Positions 48,516-59,385 of a stretch of 64,000 nucleotides of DNA are shown piece by piece. The stretch is from positions 57,551,001 to 57,615,000 of the forward strand of contig NC_134120.1 of the NCBI RefSeq assembly GCF_040939455.1, read 5' to 3'. The translations under genes and the position numbers were made by a program. The stretch's first letter is position 1. Every line of letters begins with the position of its first letter. The notes beneath the pieces are model-generated. The model was not told the origin of the DNA. It searched no databases and worked only from the letters and a program-made list of their open reading frames with translations. Source of the stretch: Microcebus murinus. Taxonomy: Eukaryota > Chordata > Mammalia > Primates > Cheirogaleidae.

Positions 48516-48517
48516 AT
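48436..48517. repeat. (GAAA)n microsatellite, about 20 units
   Basis: Near-perfect AAAG repeats, likely polymorphic in length. Confidence 0.97.
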
Positions 48518-49320
48518 AGTGGAAAAAAACCCTGAAATCTAAAGCAATTATGTAATTTTTCCAAGGCCACAAAACATCCCCATGATATGATCTCTGTAGA
48601 AATGACTGAATACAATAAATCAAATTTTTAAAAAAGATTGGATTGAAAAATAAACATAGAAGACAGCTTGCTGTGTAAAAATAAAAGACATGATTATATA
48701 CAAATGTTTCAAATACATACTTATAGTAAATAGAGTAATTTGCCTGAAGACAAAGGAGGTGGCTGAAAAAGTGGGGGTGGCAGAGTGGGTGGAGTGGTCA
48801 CCAGCATCCTAGCGCCTACTCAACACAAGTTTACTCTCTTACTCTGGAGCCTGGAGGTCGCGTCCGGGCCTCCCCAACTAAAACTGCACAGCTGGCTGGG
48901 CTGGGTCCCCTCCGCGTTCTGGGCAGGTCGCCTTCCTTGCTGGTCGGGAGGCTGGCAGAACTCAGCTCCTCGTAGTGAGTGCCAAAGGCCACCTCCTGGC
49001 AGCTGTCGGCTGAGGGCCCCCACAGTTGTCAGCTCCCACCCCAGCTTCAGAGCCACTCCCAGTGCCCATGTCCCCTCTGCCTTGCCCCAGAGTGACACCT
49101 CTCTGACCAGGCTGCGATAGGTTCTCTGCTGTTAAGGACTCAGGGTTGCATGACCTTAGTCACTCCTGTAAACCTCTTTTTGCCATGTGAGGATCAGGGG
49201 ACATCACAGGGCTGTGGGTGTCTTCTGCCTACGACGACGTCACTTGTCCTATTCCTCTGTAATCCTGTATTTCCTATAAACTGTTGTTAGATCTAGAGGT
49301 TTGGAAACATTCTGGCTTGA
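48518..49320. other. Unassigned sequence
   Basis: 48520-48770 is AT-rich; 48790-49120 is GC-rich with open frames on both strands (111 and 92 codons) lacking known domains. No repeat named. Confidence 0.5.
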
Positions 49321-49342
49321 TTTTTTTTTTTTTTTTTTTTTT
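49321..49342. repeat. T22 homopolymer
   Basis: May be the A-tail of a minus-strand retroposed sequence; the text after it (49343 onwards) is old and I could not identify it. Confidence 0.7.
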
Positions 49343-49605
49343 GGCAAGATTTCTTCCCATTGCACCATACCAGGTCTGGTACACACACAATATCTGTTTC
49401 TCTTTCTATGAGGCTAAGACTAACCACCTGTGAGCCCAGCTGTGCATTGCACATCTGCCACTCACCGAATTGCTTAGCAACCATGGGTTATTACTGTCTC
49501 CATCCACTTTTCGTTATAGCTTGCAAAATGGTAATAATCTAATTCTATCATTCCTTCTTCATTCTGGACGATAGCCCAGAATTCCTCTATAAGAAGAATT
49601 TTCCA

Positions 49606-49878
<273 letters not shown>

Positions 49879-49884
49879 TTTCCT

Positions 49885-50340
49885 CATCTATTTTGAGCTA
49901 CAGCCTATAAAACAAAAGCAAGACAAACAGACAAATATGTGGTTCTTTTCTTTTATTTACAAGTGTTCGGGGAAAAAATATTATTGATTCTTAGTGTCAT
50001 CCAAAGGCAGATGATGAGTTGTGGCTTTTGCTTATTTGTTTTGGTATTATTACAAATCTCAGATTTAGACATATTAAATGTGTTTCAATCATTTGTAGTT
50101 ATTATTCTTTCCAATATACAAACGATCACACTTTTGGCCCAAGGAAACTCCTTCAAGTTGGTGTCCAGCCTTCCTGGCGTGCCTGGGCCATCCTTGGGGC
50201 GTTCTGCTGCCTGCAGTGACCGGAGTTGGGGGCTCCCCGGAGGTGGCCCTCCCTGTGTGGAAGCCCGTCTGGGAGGCAGGGCTGCTCCTTGCTTCTGGGT
50301 TGCCGTAGCTTTTAGCATTTTTCAAAGGTCAGAGCCAGGA
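49885..50340. other. Unassigned old repeat, continuation across the Alu
   Basis: Text resembles an old LINE-derived sequence; the family could not be set. A GC-richer patch at 50150-50310 has open frames without domains. Confidence 0.3.
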
Positions 50341-50950
50341 AATAGTTTTTTAAAGAAATATATCATGAGGGTATTCTAATATTTCCAATTAAAATTTAGC
50401 TTTAAAGTGTTTTTACTTAATTTAATTGTACATTTCTCTCTCTTCTTATGCTGAAAATCTTAGCTCCTAAGACAGAACACAATTAAATATTTTCTTTATT
50501 CTACCATTCATATTAGCTTTGGGATAACAGCAATGTTAGTAGTAGTAATATTATTGATAATGTTAGTATATAATTCTTTACAATAGTATTACTAAAAAGC
50601 ATTAAAGATATGTTTGTAATGTTTTTGCTCATAGGGTGTATCCCATTATGAATGTACAAGTAAATTATTAAAATCTAAAGTCATTTGAAATCATTTCTCT
50701 CTATATGGTATTAAGCCATAACTCAATAGATTTAGTTTCATTTCCTTTATTTTTATGAATTGCTTTAAAAATTTTTAATTTAACATTAAATTGTAATTAT
50801 GTAAAACATTTTACATGATTCTAAAGTCAAATCTATAAAGTACATTAAGATGAGTCTAACCTATATTTCATCCTATAAATAACAATTTCATTAGCTTTTT
50901 ATTTATTCCTTCATTTTTAAACAATGTAAGCAAACGTAAATTGTGTTTGC
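50341..50950. other. AT-rich sequence, no gene
   Basis: Very AT-rich; nothing recognised. Confidence 0.55.
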
Positions 50951-50954
50951 ACCA

Positions 50955-51650
50955 GCTGCTGCATAGCCGAAAACAACAGCAGCTTCCGTTCACAGTTCTG
51001 TAGGTCAGAAACCAGCAGAGCCTGGCAGGGTCTCTGCTCAGGGTCTCCTGAGGCTGACATCAAGGTGTCAGTCAACTGTCATCTCGTCTGGAGCTTGGGT
51101 CCCCTTCTGAGCTCATTCAGTAGTTGGCACCATTAAGTTGCTGGCTGTCATGGCTGGCTGTCAGCCAGGAGTCCCTGTCACCTCCTAGAGGCCTCTCGGC
51201 CTCTCCAGCAGTTCACAACAAAGACGCACCCTCTCTCGGCATCAGTGGGGCTTGGTTCCAGGACCCGCAGACACCAAACCAGCAGGTGTCTACGCCTCAC
51301 AGGCGGTCCTGCAGCACCCACAGGTATGAAAAGTTGGCTCTCTGTATTTGTGGGTTCCACATCCTGCAAATGCTGGGGTTTTTTCATCTGTGTTTGTTTG
51401 AACCTTAGATGCAGAACCCGGGGATATGAAGGGCTGACTCTCTTGCTTTCCTCCAGGCCAGTGGGAGTACATCAAACTCGTGGCTTTCAAAGGGCTCGTC
51501 CAGTTAAGTCAGACCCAGCCTGGATGTCGCCTTTGCTGTAAAATGTAACATGATCACAGGAGACATCTGATTCTATTTACAGGTCTGCCCACACTCGTGG
51601 GGATTATCTAGGGCGTGGACAAAAGTGGGTGGGAACCCTGCCTAACATAC
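50955..51650 (-). mobile_element. MaLR (MLT1-like) LTR, interrupted
   Basis: 'ACAGTTCTGTAGGTCAGAAACCAGC' (50992-51016, locator) and later 'GGTCTGCCCACACTCGTGGGGATTATC' are the complement-type text seen in MLT1 elements on the minus strand. The part at about 51205-51428 is an inserted DNA transposon. Confidence 0.55.
51205..51428. mobile_element. Tigger-type (MER2-like) DNA transposon, short
   Basis: 'GGGGCTTGGTTCCAGGACCCGCAGACACC' near the left and 'GGCTCTCTGTATTTGTGGGTTCCACATCC' further right; ends 'GATATGAAGGGCTGACTCTC'. These are Tigger/MER2 landmarks. Diverged. Confidence 0.55.
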
Positions 51651-51769
51651 TCCCTTTCTTAGATAAAACATAGCATATCAGTTAAGCCATTCTGCCTTGC
51701 TATCTTCACCTATTATTTTCCACAATTCATCCCAACAAAATGTATCAAAATATTTCCTCATTTATTTTG

Positions 51770-52337
51770 TTGTTTACTTACACTTTATTCTCTTTTTAAA
51801 TTTTAAGTATAGTAAAACTCACTCTTTTGAGAGTATAGTTCTATCAGTTAAAACAAAATGCATAGGGCCCATGTGATGCCCATGCCCACGCGCTCAACAT
51901 GCGGCACAGACAGCTCTAGCACACCCCGGGGACCTACTGCTGGCCCTTTGACATTAGTCCCTCCCTTCACTTGCAACCCCTGGAGACCATTTATCTGTTT
52001 TCTGTCCTAATAATTCTGCCTTTTTCAGAATGTGTTATAAATGGAATCAGACAGTATGTAGCTTTTGAGTATGGCTTTTTTTTTTTTTACCTAGCAAACT
52101 GCATTTGAGATTTAGTCATGTTATTGCATGTATCAGTAGTTCATTCCTTTTTTGTTGCTGAGTAGTATTCCATTACAGATGTATCACACTTTGTTTATCC
52201 CTTTACCAGTTGAAAGCCATTTGGGTTGTTTGCAGTTTTTGGTATTTATGAATAAGAGTGCTGTGAACATTCACGTTAGGGTTTTATATGAACAGAGTTG
52301 TTATTTCTCTTGTATGAATCCTTAGGAGTGGGTGTTA
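51770..52337 (-). mobile_element. Old L1M 3' region
   Basis: Plus-strand text 'GTTATAAATGGAATCAGACAGTATG' and 'TAGTATTCCATTACAGATGTATCACAC' is the complement of the L1 ORF2 end. It is cut by the ERV LTR at 52338. Confidence 0.85.
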
Positions 52338-52833
52338 TGATATGGAGTGCAAGAAATGACCACTTCAGACCAAATTGAAATGAACTGTGAGTCCTCATTA
52401 GCTGGCCAGCGACCACCTCTGTTCCCCAAGATGGCAGGTACAGAGAGAGGCCCCAGCAGAAGCAGCAGGGAGGTTTTTATACCCTTCTAAGTTAGGGGCT
52501 TTGTGACTTTAGGCACAGCAATTGAAACATTATCTTGTAACATCACATCATGTTTTCCATGCTGTGGGGGTCCGCGACCAGCCTCAAACTCCCTGGCCTG
52601 ATAACAACACTAACAATACTCACAATTCTTGTGCTAGCTGGGTTACAGAAGCAAACAACATCAGCCAAGGTTACAGCACATTCTTTTCTAAATTGAGCAA
52701 ACATAGTAAAATTTTAACTAGGTTACAGAAAGGGCTCTGATTTATTACTCTGTTTTTCTCTTCTGCAAGCCTTAGGAATTTCTACTGAGGGTCTGGGATA
52801 ACAGGAAACACCAGGTCAGCTTCTACTTCTACA
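52338..52833 (-). mobile_element. 3' LTR of a gammaretrovirus-like ERV, ~496 bp
   Basis: On the minus strand it reads TGTAGAAGTAGAAG ... CTCCATATCA, so TG...CA ends. It is preceded (52834-52850 on plus) by the complement of a polypurine tract (AAAAAAACAGTGGGG). TATA box GGGTATAAAAACCTCC near 52485-52469 on the minus strand. The ERV genes follow in the order env, pol, gag going right, consistent with a minus-strand provirus. No 5' LTR is present in the window. Confidence 0.85.
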
Positions 52834-53210
52834 TTCCCCACTGTTTTTTTATAATAAGAATCAAATCCTTGATTCATCATCACAAACATGGTGATAATGT
52901 GTGCAAAACACCATCAACTTGACACTTTGTATTCTTTTTTGAATATAAATCATTAGACAATTTAATATGCATGGACCAATTAGCAAGGCCAAAAGGATTA
53001 AAACTAGTGGTCTGACTTACGGCTGACAAGAGAGTAGTTAACCACGGGAACCAGGAAAAGAGGTTTTCATACCAATTATTAACCTTTGTTTGCTGTTCTT
53101 CTCTTTCCTGTATTCTATTGAGAGAGACTGTTTCTGATTATTCCTGAATGACTGGCATAAACACACAGGCCCCCTTGTTTGAGAAATAGGATATCTAGGC
53201 CTTTTTGGTT
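52834..53210 (-). other. ERV env C-terminal/3' region, decayed
   Basis: Lies between the polypurine tract and the last recognisable env residues. It holds the Cys cluster of the transmembrane subunit near 53150-53200 in broken frames. Nothing else could be resolved. Confidence 0.55.
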
Positions 53211-54712
53211 TTATAAAACCACCTCAGCCAAAGAGTCAACCAATTGTTCCAAATGACTGACATACATTTCCAAGTCACTAAGATCTAAATCAACTTGTTG
53301 ACTTAAAACTCTGAAATTTTGGTTATCAGTAATGAGGGCTGTGGTACCCACAGCTGCAGACCCTGCAATTCCCAAACCTATTAGTAGAGGCACTAAAATG
53401 GGTATAGCTCTTTTTATGTGCCACAGGGCAGATGCTTGTAAATGGTCTCTTCTTCCATCCCCGGAGTAAAAATATATTTGGGGAACAATATGTGAAAGAA
53501 CACAAAGATCTCATTCCTGTACAATTACAGAGGGCCTTATACACGGAGAGATTCCAGCAGTACCTGCGAACCAGGTACCAGCTGGTGCAATCAGAAGTGA
53601 CTTAAAGTCTTGGTCTGTCAGATTATCTACCTATATGATAGAATTGAAGGAATTGGTGTAAGGGGATTGGGCCAAGGTAAAATCTGGACATATACAAGTG
53701 CCTTCCAGATCTTTTAAAGTTAATTTGGGCTTTTGACTCCATTTATGTGTCGTTTATGGGTGTCCTCAGTGGTCAAGTTCCTAATATAATTTTCCTTGGG
53801 GCCAATAGGACTACTTGACCCCAATGCCTACATAATAAGGGGGTTTGGAGTTCAAACAAAGCCAACAATCTCTAGTCATATTAGGTCTAGTCTGATTAAT
53901 AAAGTTATAGACAGAATCTAGTAGATTAAGTAAGGGCTGCCTGCGAGGGACTGGCAGCAATCCACGTATAGGTGGGGACAGCCCCACAGGTGGGATTACT
54001 TTTAGGCCTGTGGGGCATGGTGGAGATGGTAGTACTGGGTCCAAATATATTTCACGATCCAGGCCTATAGGATTGCGCTGTCTCACCAGAGTGGGTCTTT
54101 GTATGGTGAAGTGGATTCCTGGACCACTATAACCCTCTGTTGTAGCATATAGTCTAAAACCCCAAGTCTTCCCAGAAGCCCAAGCTGGGTTGTGCCATTG
54201 CTTAATGGTGATAGTTATGGGGTTACAAGTTCCCAGAGAATTACAAGTAGGAGTTCCCCACACAAATAGGATATCAGGGTCCTTGTTTACCCAAGAGGCA
54301 ATAGTCACACAATTCCATTTGGCACAATGATGATGCCCTTCTGCCTGACAGTATGGGGCTTGTAGCTGGACAAGCATAATACTGGGAGCCTCGCAGACCC
54401 TTTTCCATGTTAATGGATCTGCACCCATATGCAGGCTCCAGCCTAGCCCACTCAGGGACACCCTGATAAGGGGGCTCCCCGACTATGTTTATTATACCTT
54501 TCCCCTAAAAGGTGGCAAAGGTCAAAATAAAGTGTTGGTGAAGACAATGACGAATTCTGGGTTACTCTAGTGCCATCTACAGTCCGTGTAAGCATCCAAG
54601 TATAATTTGCAGATTGATAGGGGCTTCCTCCCACCAAAATAACTAGGGCACTCCAGAAGAATGCTTTAAAAGTCTCATCTTTAACGGATCTCCAGTGGGG
54701 CCCACGGTCCAT
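53140..54712 (-). pseudogene. ERV env (surface and transmembrane subunits), broken
   Basis: Envelope gene remnant, class I type. It starts at 54712 on the minus strand, overlapping the integrase C-terminus as in gammaretroviruses. A hydrophobic signal-like stretch sits at about residues 17-30 of the first frame. The surface subunit continues in another frame at 54461-53811 after a frameshift near 54455. The transmembrane subunit shows a hydrophobic Ala/Gly-rich fusion-peptide-like segment near 53390-53330 and a heptad region to 53211. At least two frameshifts and several stops. It is described as a fossil only; no intact product is possible. Confidence 0.82.
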
Positions 54713-56082
54713 TCTTCAGTCAGTTGTCCTGGAGACGCTTTTTTAACCTGTGAATGATGAATCCAGTGGCGTTTTCCTGCAACCTTCAGGGCAGTTGGTG
54801 TGGTGAAGGTCACTGGCAGCGGTCCAGTCCACTTGTCTTCCAAGGTCGCTGGTTGGAGCTTCTTTATCCAAACAAGGTCTCCAGGCTGCATCTGGAACAG
54901 TCTTTTTATGAGGAGGATTGGCAGGCCCCAGGTAGGCAGCCTTTACGGTGTCTGGAATCTGCCCAGTGCTCAATTGTAAGGCCTGTAAAGACTTAAGAAG
55001 TGTAGAATCACTTAATTCTGCAATCCTGTCCTCCCCCAATTTAGGAACAAGTGGGGGAGGTCGGCCAAACATGATTTAATATGGTGTTAAGCCTTTACAT
55101 ATGGAATACATCTGGATCTCAATAGGGCAAAATGAAGAAGACTCACCCAGTCTTCGCCAGTCTCCAGCTTACGTTTACTCAATGTTTCTTCAGAGTCCTA
55201 TTCATCCTTTCTACCTGTCCTGAACTTTGAGGCCTATAAGCACAGTGTAGTTTCCAATTAACCTTCAACACCTTGGCCAACAATTGAGTTGTCTTGGCGA
55301 TGAACGCTGGGCCACTGTCAGACCCCATGGTTAGTGGGAGACCAAATCTAGGAATAATTTGTTACTAGTTTCTTTACAACTACCTGTGCTGTCTCTGTTT
55401 TTGTAGGAAAAGCTTCTGCCCAACTGGACAAGGTATCAACAAATACAAGTAAGTACTTGTATCCATATTTTCCAGGCTTCACTTCAATGAAGTCCACTTC
55501 CCATTGTTCTCCTGGCACCAGCCCTCTCAGTCTAGTCCCAAGAGAAGAATTAGGTCCTTTACCTGAATTGACTTGGGCATAGGCAAGGCATCTGGTGGAG
55601 CCGAGGAGTATAGTAGTCCTACCCAGTAGTAGTGCTACCCAGATGAGTGCTCTGATGTATTTGTCTAATTAGCTTTTGTCGCAAATGCTCGGGGACTAAG
55701 ATCCTATTGTCGGGAAGAATTCTCCAGCCTCCTGGGTCAATCCTACCCTTTAAAGCATTCCCTAATTTTGCTTCTTCCTTAGCATAGTTTGAAGAATTCG
55801 GTAAAAGTCTTTCTGGCAAAGAGGAAGGATCTATGCAGGCCTCACTGGTTTTTGTGCAACTTCTTTAGCTGTGGCGGCAGCAAAAGCATTCCCCTGAGCC
55901 ACTGGGGAGGCAGCTGTCTGATGCCCTTTGCAATGAATAATGGCCACATGTTTTGCCAACCAGATGGCTTCCAGCAGGGCCAGTATTTCTAGTTTATTGT
56001 TTATCTCCTTGCCTCCTGATGTTAGCAGGCCTCGCTCCTGGTAGAGTGCCCCATGTCTTTCTTTCTTTGGGGCGACTCCCAT
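54643..56082 (-). pseudogene. ERV pol: RNase H end and integrase, broken
   Basis: Minus-strand order: RNase H C-terminal part (56082-55831, with a HCKGHQ motif), integrase N-terminal zinc region (55819-55619, 'HQSTHLGS'), integrase core (about 55600-55080, frames broken), and integrase C-terminal domain (54891-54743, 'GDLVWIKK' and 'WTGPLPV'). It overlaps env by about 70 bp. Protease and reverse transcriptase are absent, because gag sequence lies immediately upstream at 56083. Confidence 0.85.
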
Positions 56083-56310
56083 TCTTGGTTTGCCTCTTCC
56101 CGTTTCTATTCTTGTTTGGTCGTAGCTGTTAGCAGTACCTTGGCCATCTTTTTTGACTGTACAGTTCCAGGATCCTCTCTATTATTATTAAATTAAATTT
56201 TCTGGGCAATTTCCACCAACTCTGACAGCACTTTCCCCTCAAATCCTTCTAACTTCTGTAACTTCCTCCTATTATCTGGGCCGACTGGGTAGCAAAGGCA
56301 GTACTAACAG
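56083..56310 (-). pseudogene. ERV gag (capsid end) joined directly to RNase H
   Basis: Minus-strand reading near 56300-56180 gives an 'RKLQKLEGFEGK' type capsid C-terminal segment followed by 'LVEIAQK'. It joins RNase H sequence, so nucleocapsid, protease and RT were lost in one large deletion. The left neighbour (56320 onwards) is unrelated CpG-rich sequence, so the 5' part of the provirus is missing. Confidence 0.65.
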
Positions 56311-56319
56311 CGCGCCTAT

Positions 56320-57150
56320 TTTCTGGCGTCCCCGGCTTTCTGGGGCATACAGGCGGTGAGCGGCTCACCGAACAGTTTCGCTGACCCCAGGCAGACTAGC
56401 TGGCTTCTTAGCTGCTGCCCCACAGCCCCAGCAGAGCCCGCGACGCCGCCCAGAGCCTCCGAACCTCCACCCTCATTAGGGACCCAGGCGGACGCCCTGC
56501 AGGAAAACTCGCTCAGGGCGCAGTGCGGACCGCCGTCAGGGCCCGGACCGCCTGGCAGAGGCCCTGCGGAGGGGCACGCTCCTTGCCTCGCCTGCGCGGA
56601 GAGCTGGAGGAGCCGTGGAGGCCTTGCCGAGTCGGCTGGCGGGTAAAGACAAAGGTCTCCAGGGGAGCATGAGGCCCGCGGTTCCTCGGAGCAGGCGGGG
56701 TCCCTCCGACCGTGCAGGCCGCGGCTGGCAGGGGACACTCTGCGAACCCAGGCGCCGCCCTCCCTGGGCGCAGAGCCCCGCTGGCCCTCCCCGCCACGCG
56801 GGCCCCCGCGCTGTGCCGCACTCCATTTCAGATGAGGAAACTGAGGCACGCAGCGGCAAGGCGCCAAGGCCTGGTGGCGCGGGCACTTGGCCAGCGGCCG
56901 GCGGCACCGCGCACGCCTGGCCCCAGCAGCGGCGGGCCAGCACCGCCGCCGTCGCGCGGGACCCAGGGTCCGGCCAGAGGCGGGGCCGGCGCGGAGCGGA
57001 CAGGGCGCTGCGGGCGGCAGATGGCGAGCGCCAGGTCGTGAGGAGCGTCTCCTCCTACCCGCCGGGTGGCGGGAGCGCGAGGGGCTGCGCCCAGGCGCCC
57101 GCCGGCCCTCCCGGGAAACGCCCCGCGCTCAGCAGCAGCTCCTCCGCACG
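56320..57150. promoter_or_regulatory. CpG-rich island upstream of a C-rich minisatellite
   Basis: Abrupt switch from ERV sequence to CpG-dense DNA. A short MIR-like trace ('CAGATGAGGAAACTGAGGCACGC', 56828-56850) shows the island is at least partly ordinary old DNA. No gene recognised. Confidence 0.5.
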
Positions 57151-57925
57151 GACCCCGGCCCCGCCCCGCGCCGGCCCCGCCCCGCCCCAGCCCCGCCCCG
57201 CCCCGCGCCGGCCCCGCCCCGCCCCGCCCCGCGCCAGCCCCGCCCCGCCCCAGCCCCGCCCCGCCCCGCGCCGGCCCCGCCCCGCCCCGCCCCGCGCCGG
57301 CCCCGCCCCGCCCCGCCCCGCGCCGGCCCCGCCCCGCGCCAGCCCTGCCCCGCCCCGCGCCGGCCCCGCCCCGCCCCAGCCCCGCCCCGCCCCGCGCCGG
57401 CCCCGCCCCGCCCCAGCCCCGCCCCGCCCCGCCCCGCCCAGCCCCGCCCCGCGCCGGCCCCGCCCCGCCCCGCGCCGGCCCCGCCCCGCCCCAGCCCCGC
57501 CCCAGCCCCGCCCCGCCCCGCGCCGGCCCCGCCCCGCGCCGCGCCAGCCCCGCCCCACCCCGCGCCAGCCCCGCCCCGCGCCGCGCCAGCCCGGCCCCGC
57601 CCCGCGCCAGCCCCGCCCCGCGCCGGCCCCGCCCCGCACCAGCCCCGCCCCACCCCGCCCCGCGCCAGCCCGGCCCCGCCCCGCGCCGGCCCCGCCCCGC
57701 CCCGCGCCAGCCCCGCCCCGCCCCAGCCCCGCCCCGCCCCGCGCCGGCCCCGCCCCGCCCCAGCCCCGCCCCAGCCCCGCCCCGCCCCGCGCCGGCCCCG
57801 CCCCGCGCCGCGCCAGCCCCGCCCCGCCCCGCGCCAGCCCCGCCCCGCGCCGGCCCCGCCCCGCACCAGCCCCGCCCCACCCCGCCCCGCGCCAGCCCGG
57901 CCCCGCCCCGCCCCGCGCCGGCCTC
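57150..57925. repeat. C-rich minisatellite, ~775 bp
   Basis: Tandem array built from CCCCGCCCCGCGCCGG and CCCCGCCCCAGC words with spacing of about 10-31 bp. Larger blocks recur: the text from about 57480 to 57670 is repeated with small changes at about 57745-57905. It contains dozens of GC boxes (CCCCGCCC). The minus strand is G-rich, so quadruplex-prone. Long frames across it (up to 510 codons) are composition artefacts. Confidence 0.92.
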
Positions 57926-58097
57926 AGCTCTGCGCACACCGTGGGGCCCGCCAGGCTTGGGCAGAGGGCGCTGGGCGCGTTCTGCAGGGACGCCCGCCCG
58001 GTGGAAAGGCTTGCTGGCCTCCTGGCGTCTGTGTGGTTTGGCCGCTCGTCTGGGCCCAGTCACCAGGAGAGATGCCAACTACAGAGTGAAAAGAAGA
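57926..58097. other. Short unique CpG-rich segment
   Basis: Links the minisatellite and the Alu; nothing recognised. Confidence 0.5.
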
Positions 58098-58415
58098 GGC
58101 CGGGCGCGGTGGCTCACGCCTGTGATCCTAGCTCTCTGGGAGGCTGAGGCCGGCGGATTGCTCGAGGTCAGGAGTTCGAAACCAGCCTGAGCAAGAGCGA
58201 GACCCCGTCTCTACTATAAATAGAAAGAAACTAATTGGCCAACTGATATATATATAAAAAATTAGCCGGGCATGGTGGCACATGCCTGTAGTCCCAGCTA
58301 CCCGGGAGGCTGAGGCAGCAGGATCGCTGAGCCCAGGAGTTGGAGGTTGCTGTGAGCGAGGCTGACGCCACGGCACTCACTCTAGCCTGGACAACAGAGC
58401 GAGACTCTGTCTCAA
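58098..58415 (+). mobile_element. Young lemur-type Alu without an A-tail
   Basis: Starts GGCCGGGCGCGGTGGCTCAC, keeps a B-box-like AGTTCGAAACC, and has the lemur linker 'ATTGGCCAACTGATATATATAT'. After 'GACTCTGTCTCAAGG' there is no poly-A, unlike the copy at 28309. Very similar to that copy otherwise. Confidence 0.93.
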
Positions 58416-58589
58416 GGAAACCCAATAGAATGAAAAACAGAAAGGGAAGAGACTGAAGGACTGGTGGGGGTGTGGTGAAAACGTGAGGCGCGGAGTTTGT
58501 CCGCCCTCGGCATGCCCAAAGGCTCCATGGGGATGTTGGGGTGGGGGAGCACCCGCAAAATCACGAAAGCACACTTTGGTGAACAGTCT

Positions 58590-58755
58590 TCAGCCTTTTC
58601 TTTCTTTTTTATGAGACAAGGTCTCTGTCGCCCAGGCTGGAGTGCCGTTACATCATCAGCGCTCACTGCAGCCTGCAACTCCTGCGCTCAGAGGATCCTC
58701 CCACCTCAGCCTCCAAAGTAGCTGGGAGACCACAGGCCTGTGCCTGGCCTCGCTG
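58590..58755 (-). mobile_element. Alu monomer (FRAM/FLAM-like)
   Basis: Single minus-strand Alu arm, T-rich start and 'CACTGCAGCCTGCAACTCCTG...CTCAGCCTCCAAAGTAGCTGGGAG', ending 'CCTGTGCCTGGCC'. Confidence 0.8.
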
Positions 58756-58934
58756 CTGTGGCTCCGGCTTGCCCCTCGGTCGCGGAGGCCCAGCCAGCGC
58801 GGACCAGCCCACAGACGCGCCCACGCCGGGGCCCACACGGCCCGCCCGCCACACGCCGTGGGAAGGGCTCGCGCATGCTCCGTGGCTGATGCCGCTCATT
58901 TTGGGCTAGAACGTGCGTCCACCCGACCGGCTCT
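58756..58934. other. CpG-rich unique segment
   Basis: No gene or repeat named. Confidence 0.5.
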
Positions 58935-59385
58935 CGGCGTTCCCGCCTCCCCTCCCCCCGCTCCCCTCCCCCCTCCCGCTCCCCTCCCCCCTCCCGCTCC
59001 CCTCCCCTCCTGCTCCCCTCCCCTCTCCCCTCCCCTCTCCCCTCCCGCTCCCCTCCCCTCTCCTCTCCCGCTCCCCTCCCCTCTCCTCTCCCCGCTCCCC
59101 TCCCCTCTCCCCCTCCCGCTCCCCTCCCCCCTCTCCTCCCGCTCCCCTCCCCCTCCCTTCCCCGCTCCCCTCCCCTCTCCCCCTCCCGCTCCCCTCTCCC
59201 CCTCCCCTCCCCTCCCCTCCCGCTCCCCTCCCGCTCCCCTCTCCCCCTACCCTCCCCTCCCGCTCCCCTCTCCCCCTCCCCTCCCCTCCCGCTCCCCTCC
59301 CGCTCCCCTCTCCCCCTACCCTCCCCTCCCGCTCCCCTCCCCCCTCTCCCGGTCCTCTCCCCTCCAGCTCCCCCCTCCCCCCACC
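58935..59385. repeat. CT-rich minisatellite, ~450 bp
   Basis: Pure-pyrimidine words (CCCCTCCC, CTCCCCTCCCGCTCCCCT) with G about every 15-30 bases on the plus strand. Units of about 10-17 bp; a longer repeat with 'CTCCCCCTACCCTCCCCTCCCG' appears at about 59240 and 59310. Long homopurine-homopyrimidine tracts are prone to triplex (H-DNA) and quadruplex formation. Confidence 0.93.

Noticed and set aside
48403..48623. Hydrophobic 'FLSFFLSFFLS' frame on the minus strand
   Set aside because: It is the translation of the (GAAA)n microsatellite complement.
53211..54712. Functional captured env (syncytin-like) gene
   Set aside because: At least two frameshifts and several stops separate the surface and transmembrane parts.
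56615..58147. Plus-strand frame of 510 codons and minus frames of 245-416 codons
   Set aside because: Same reason: C-rich minisatellite lacking stops; the frame also continues into an Alu at its end.
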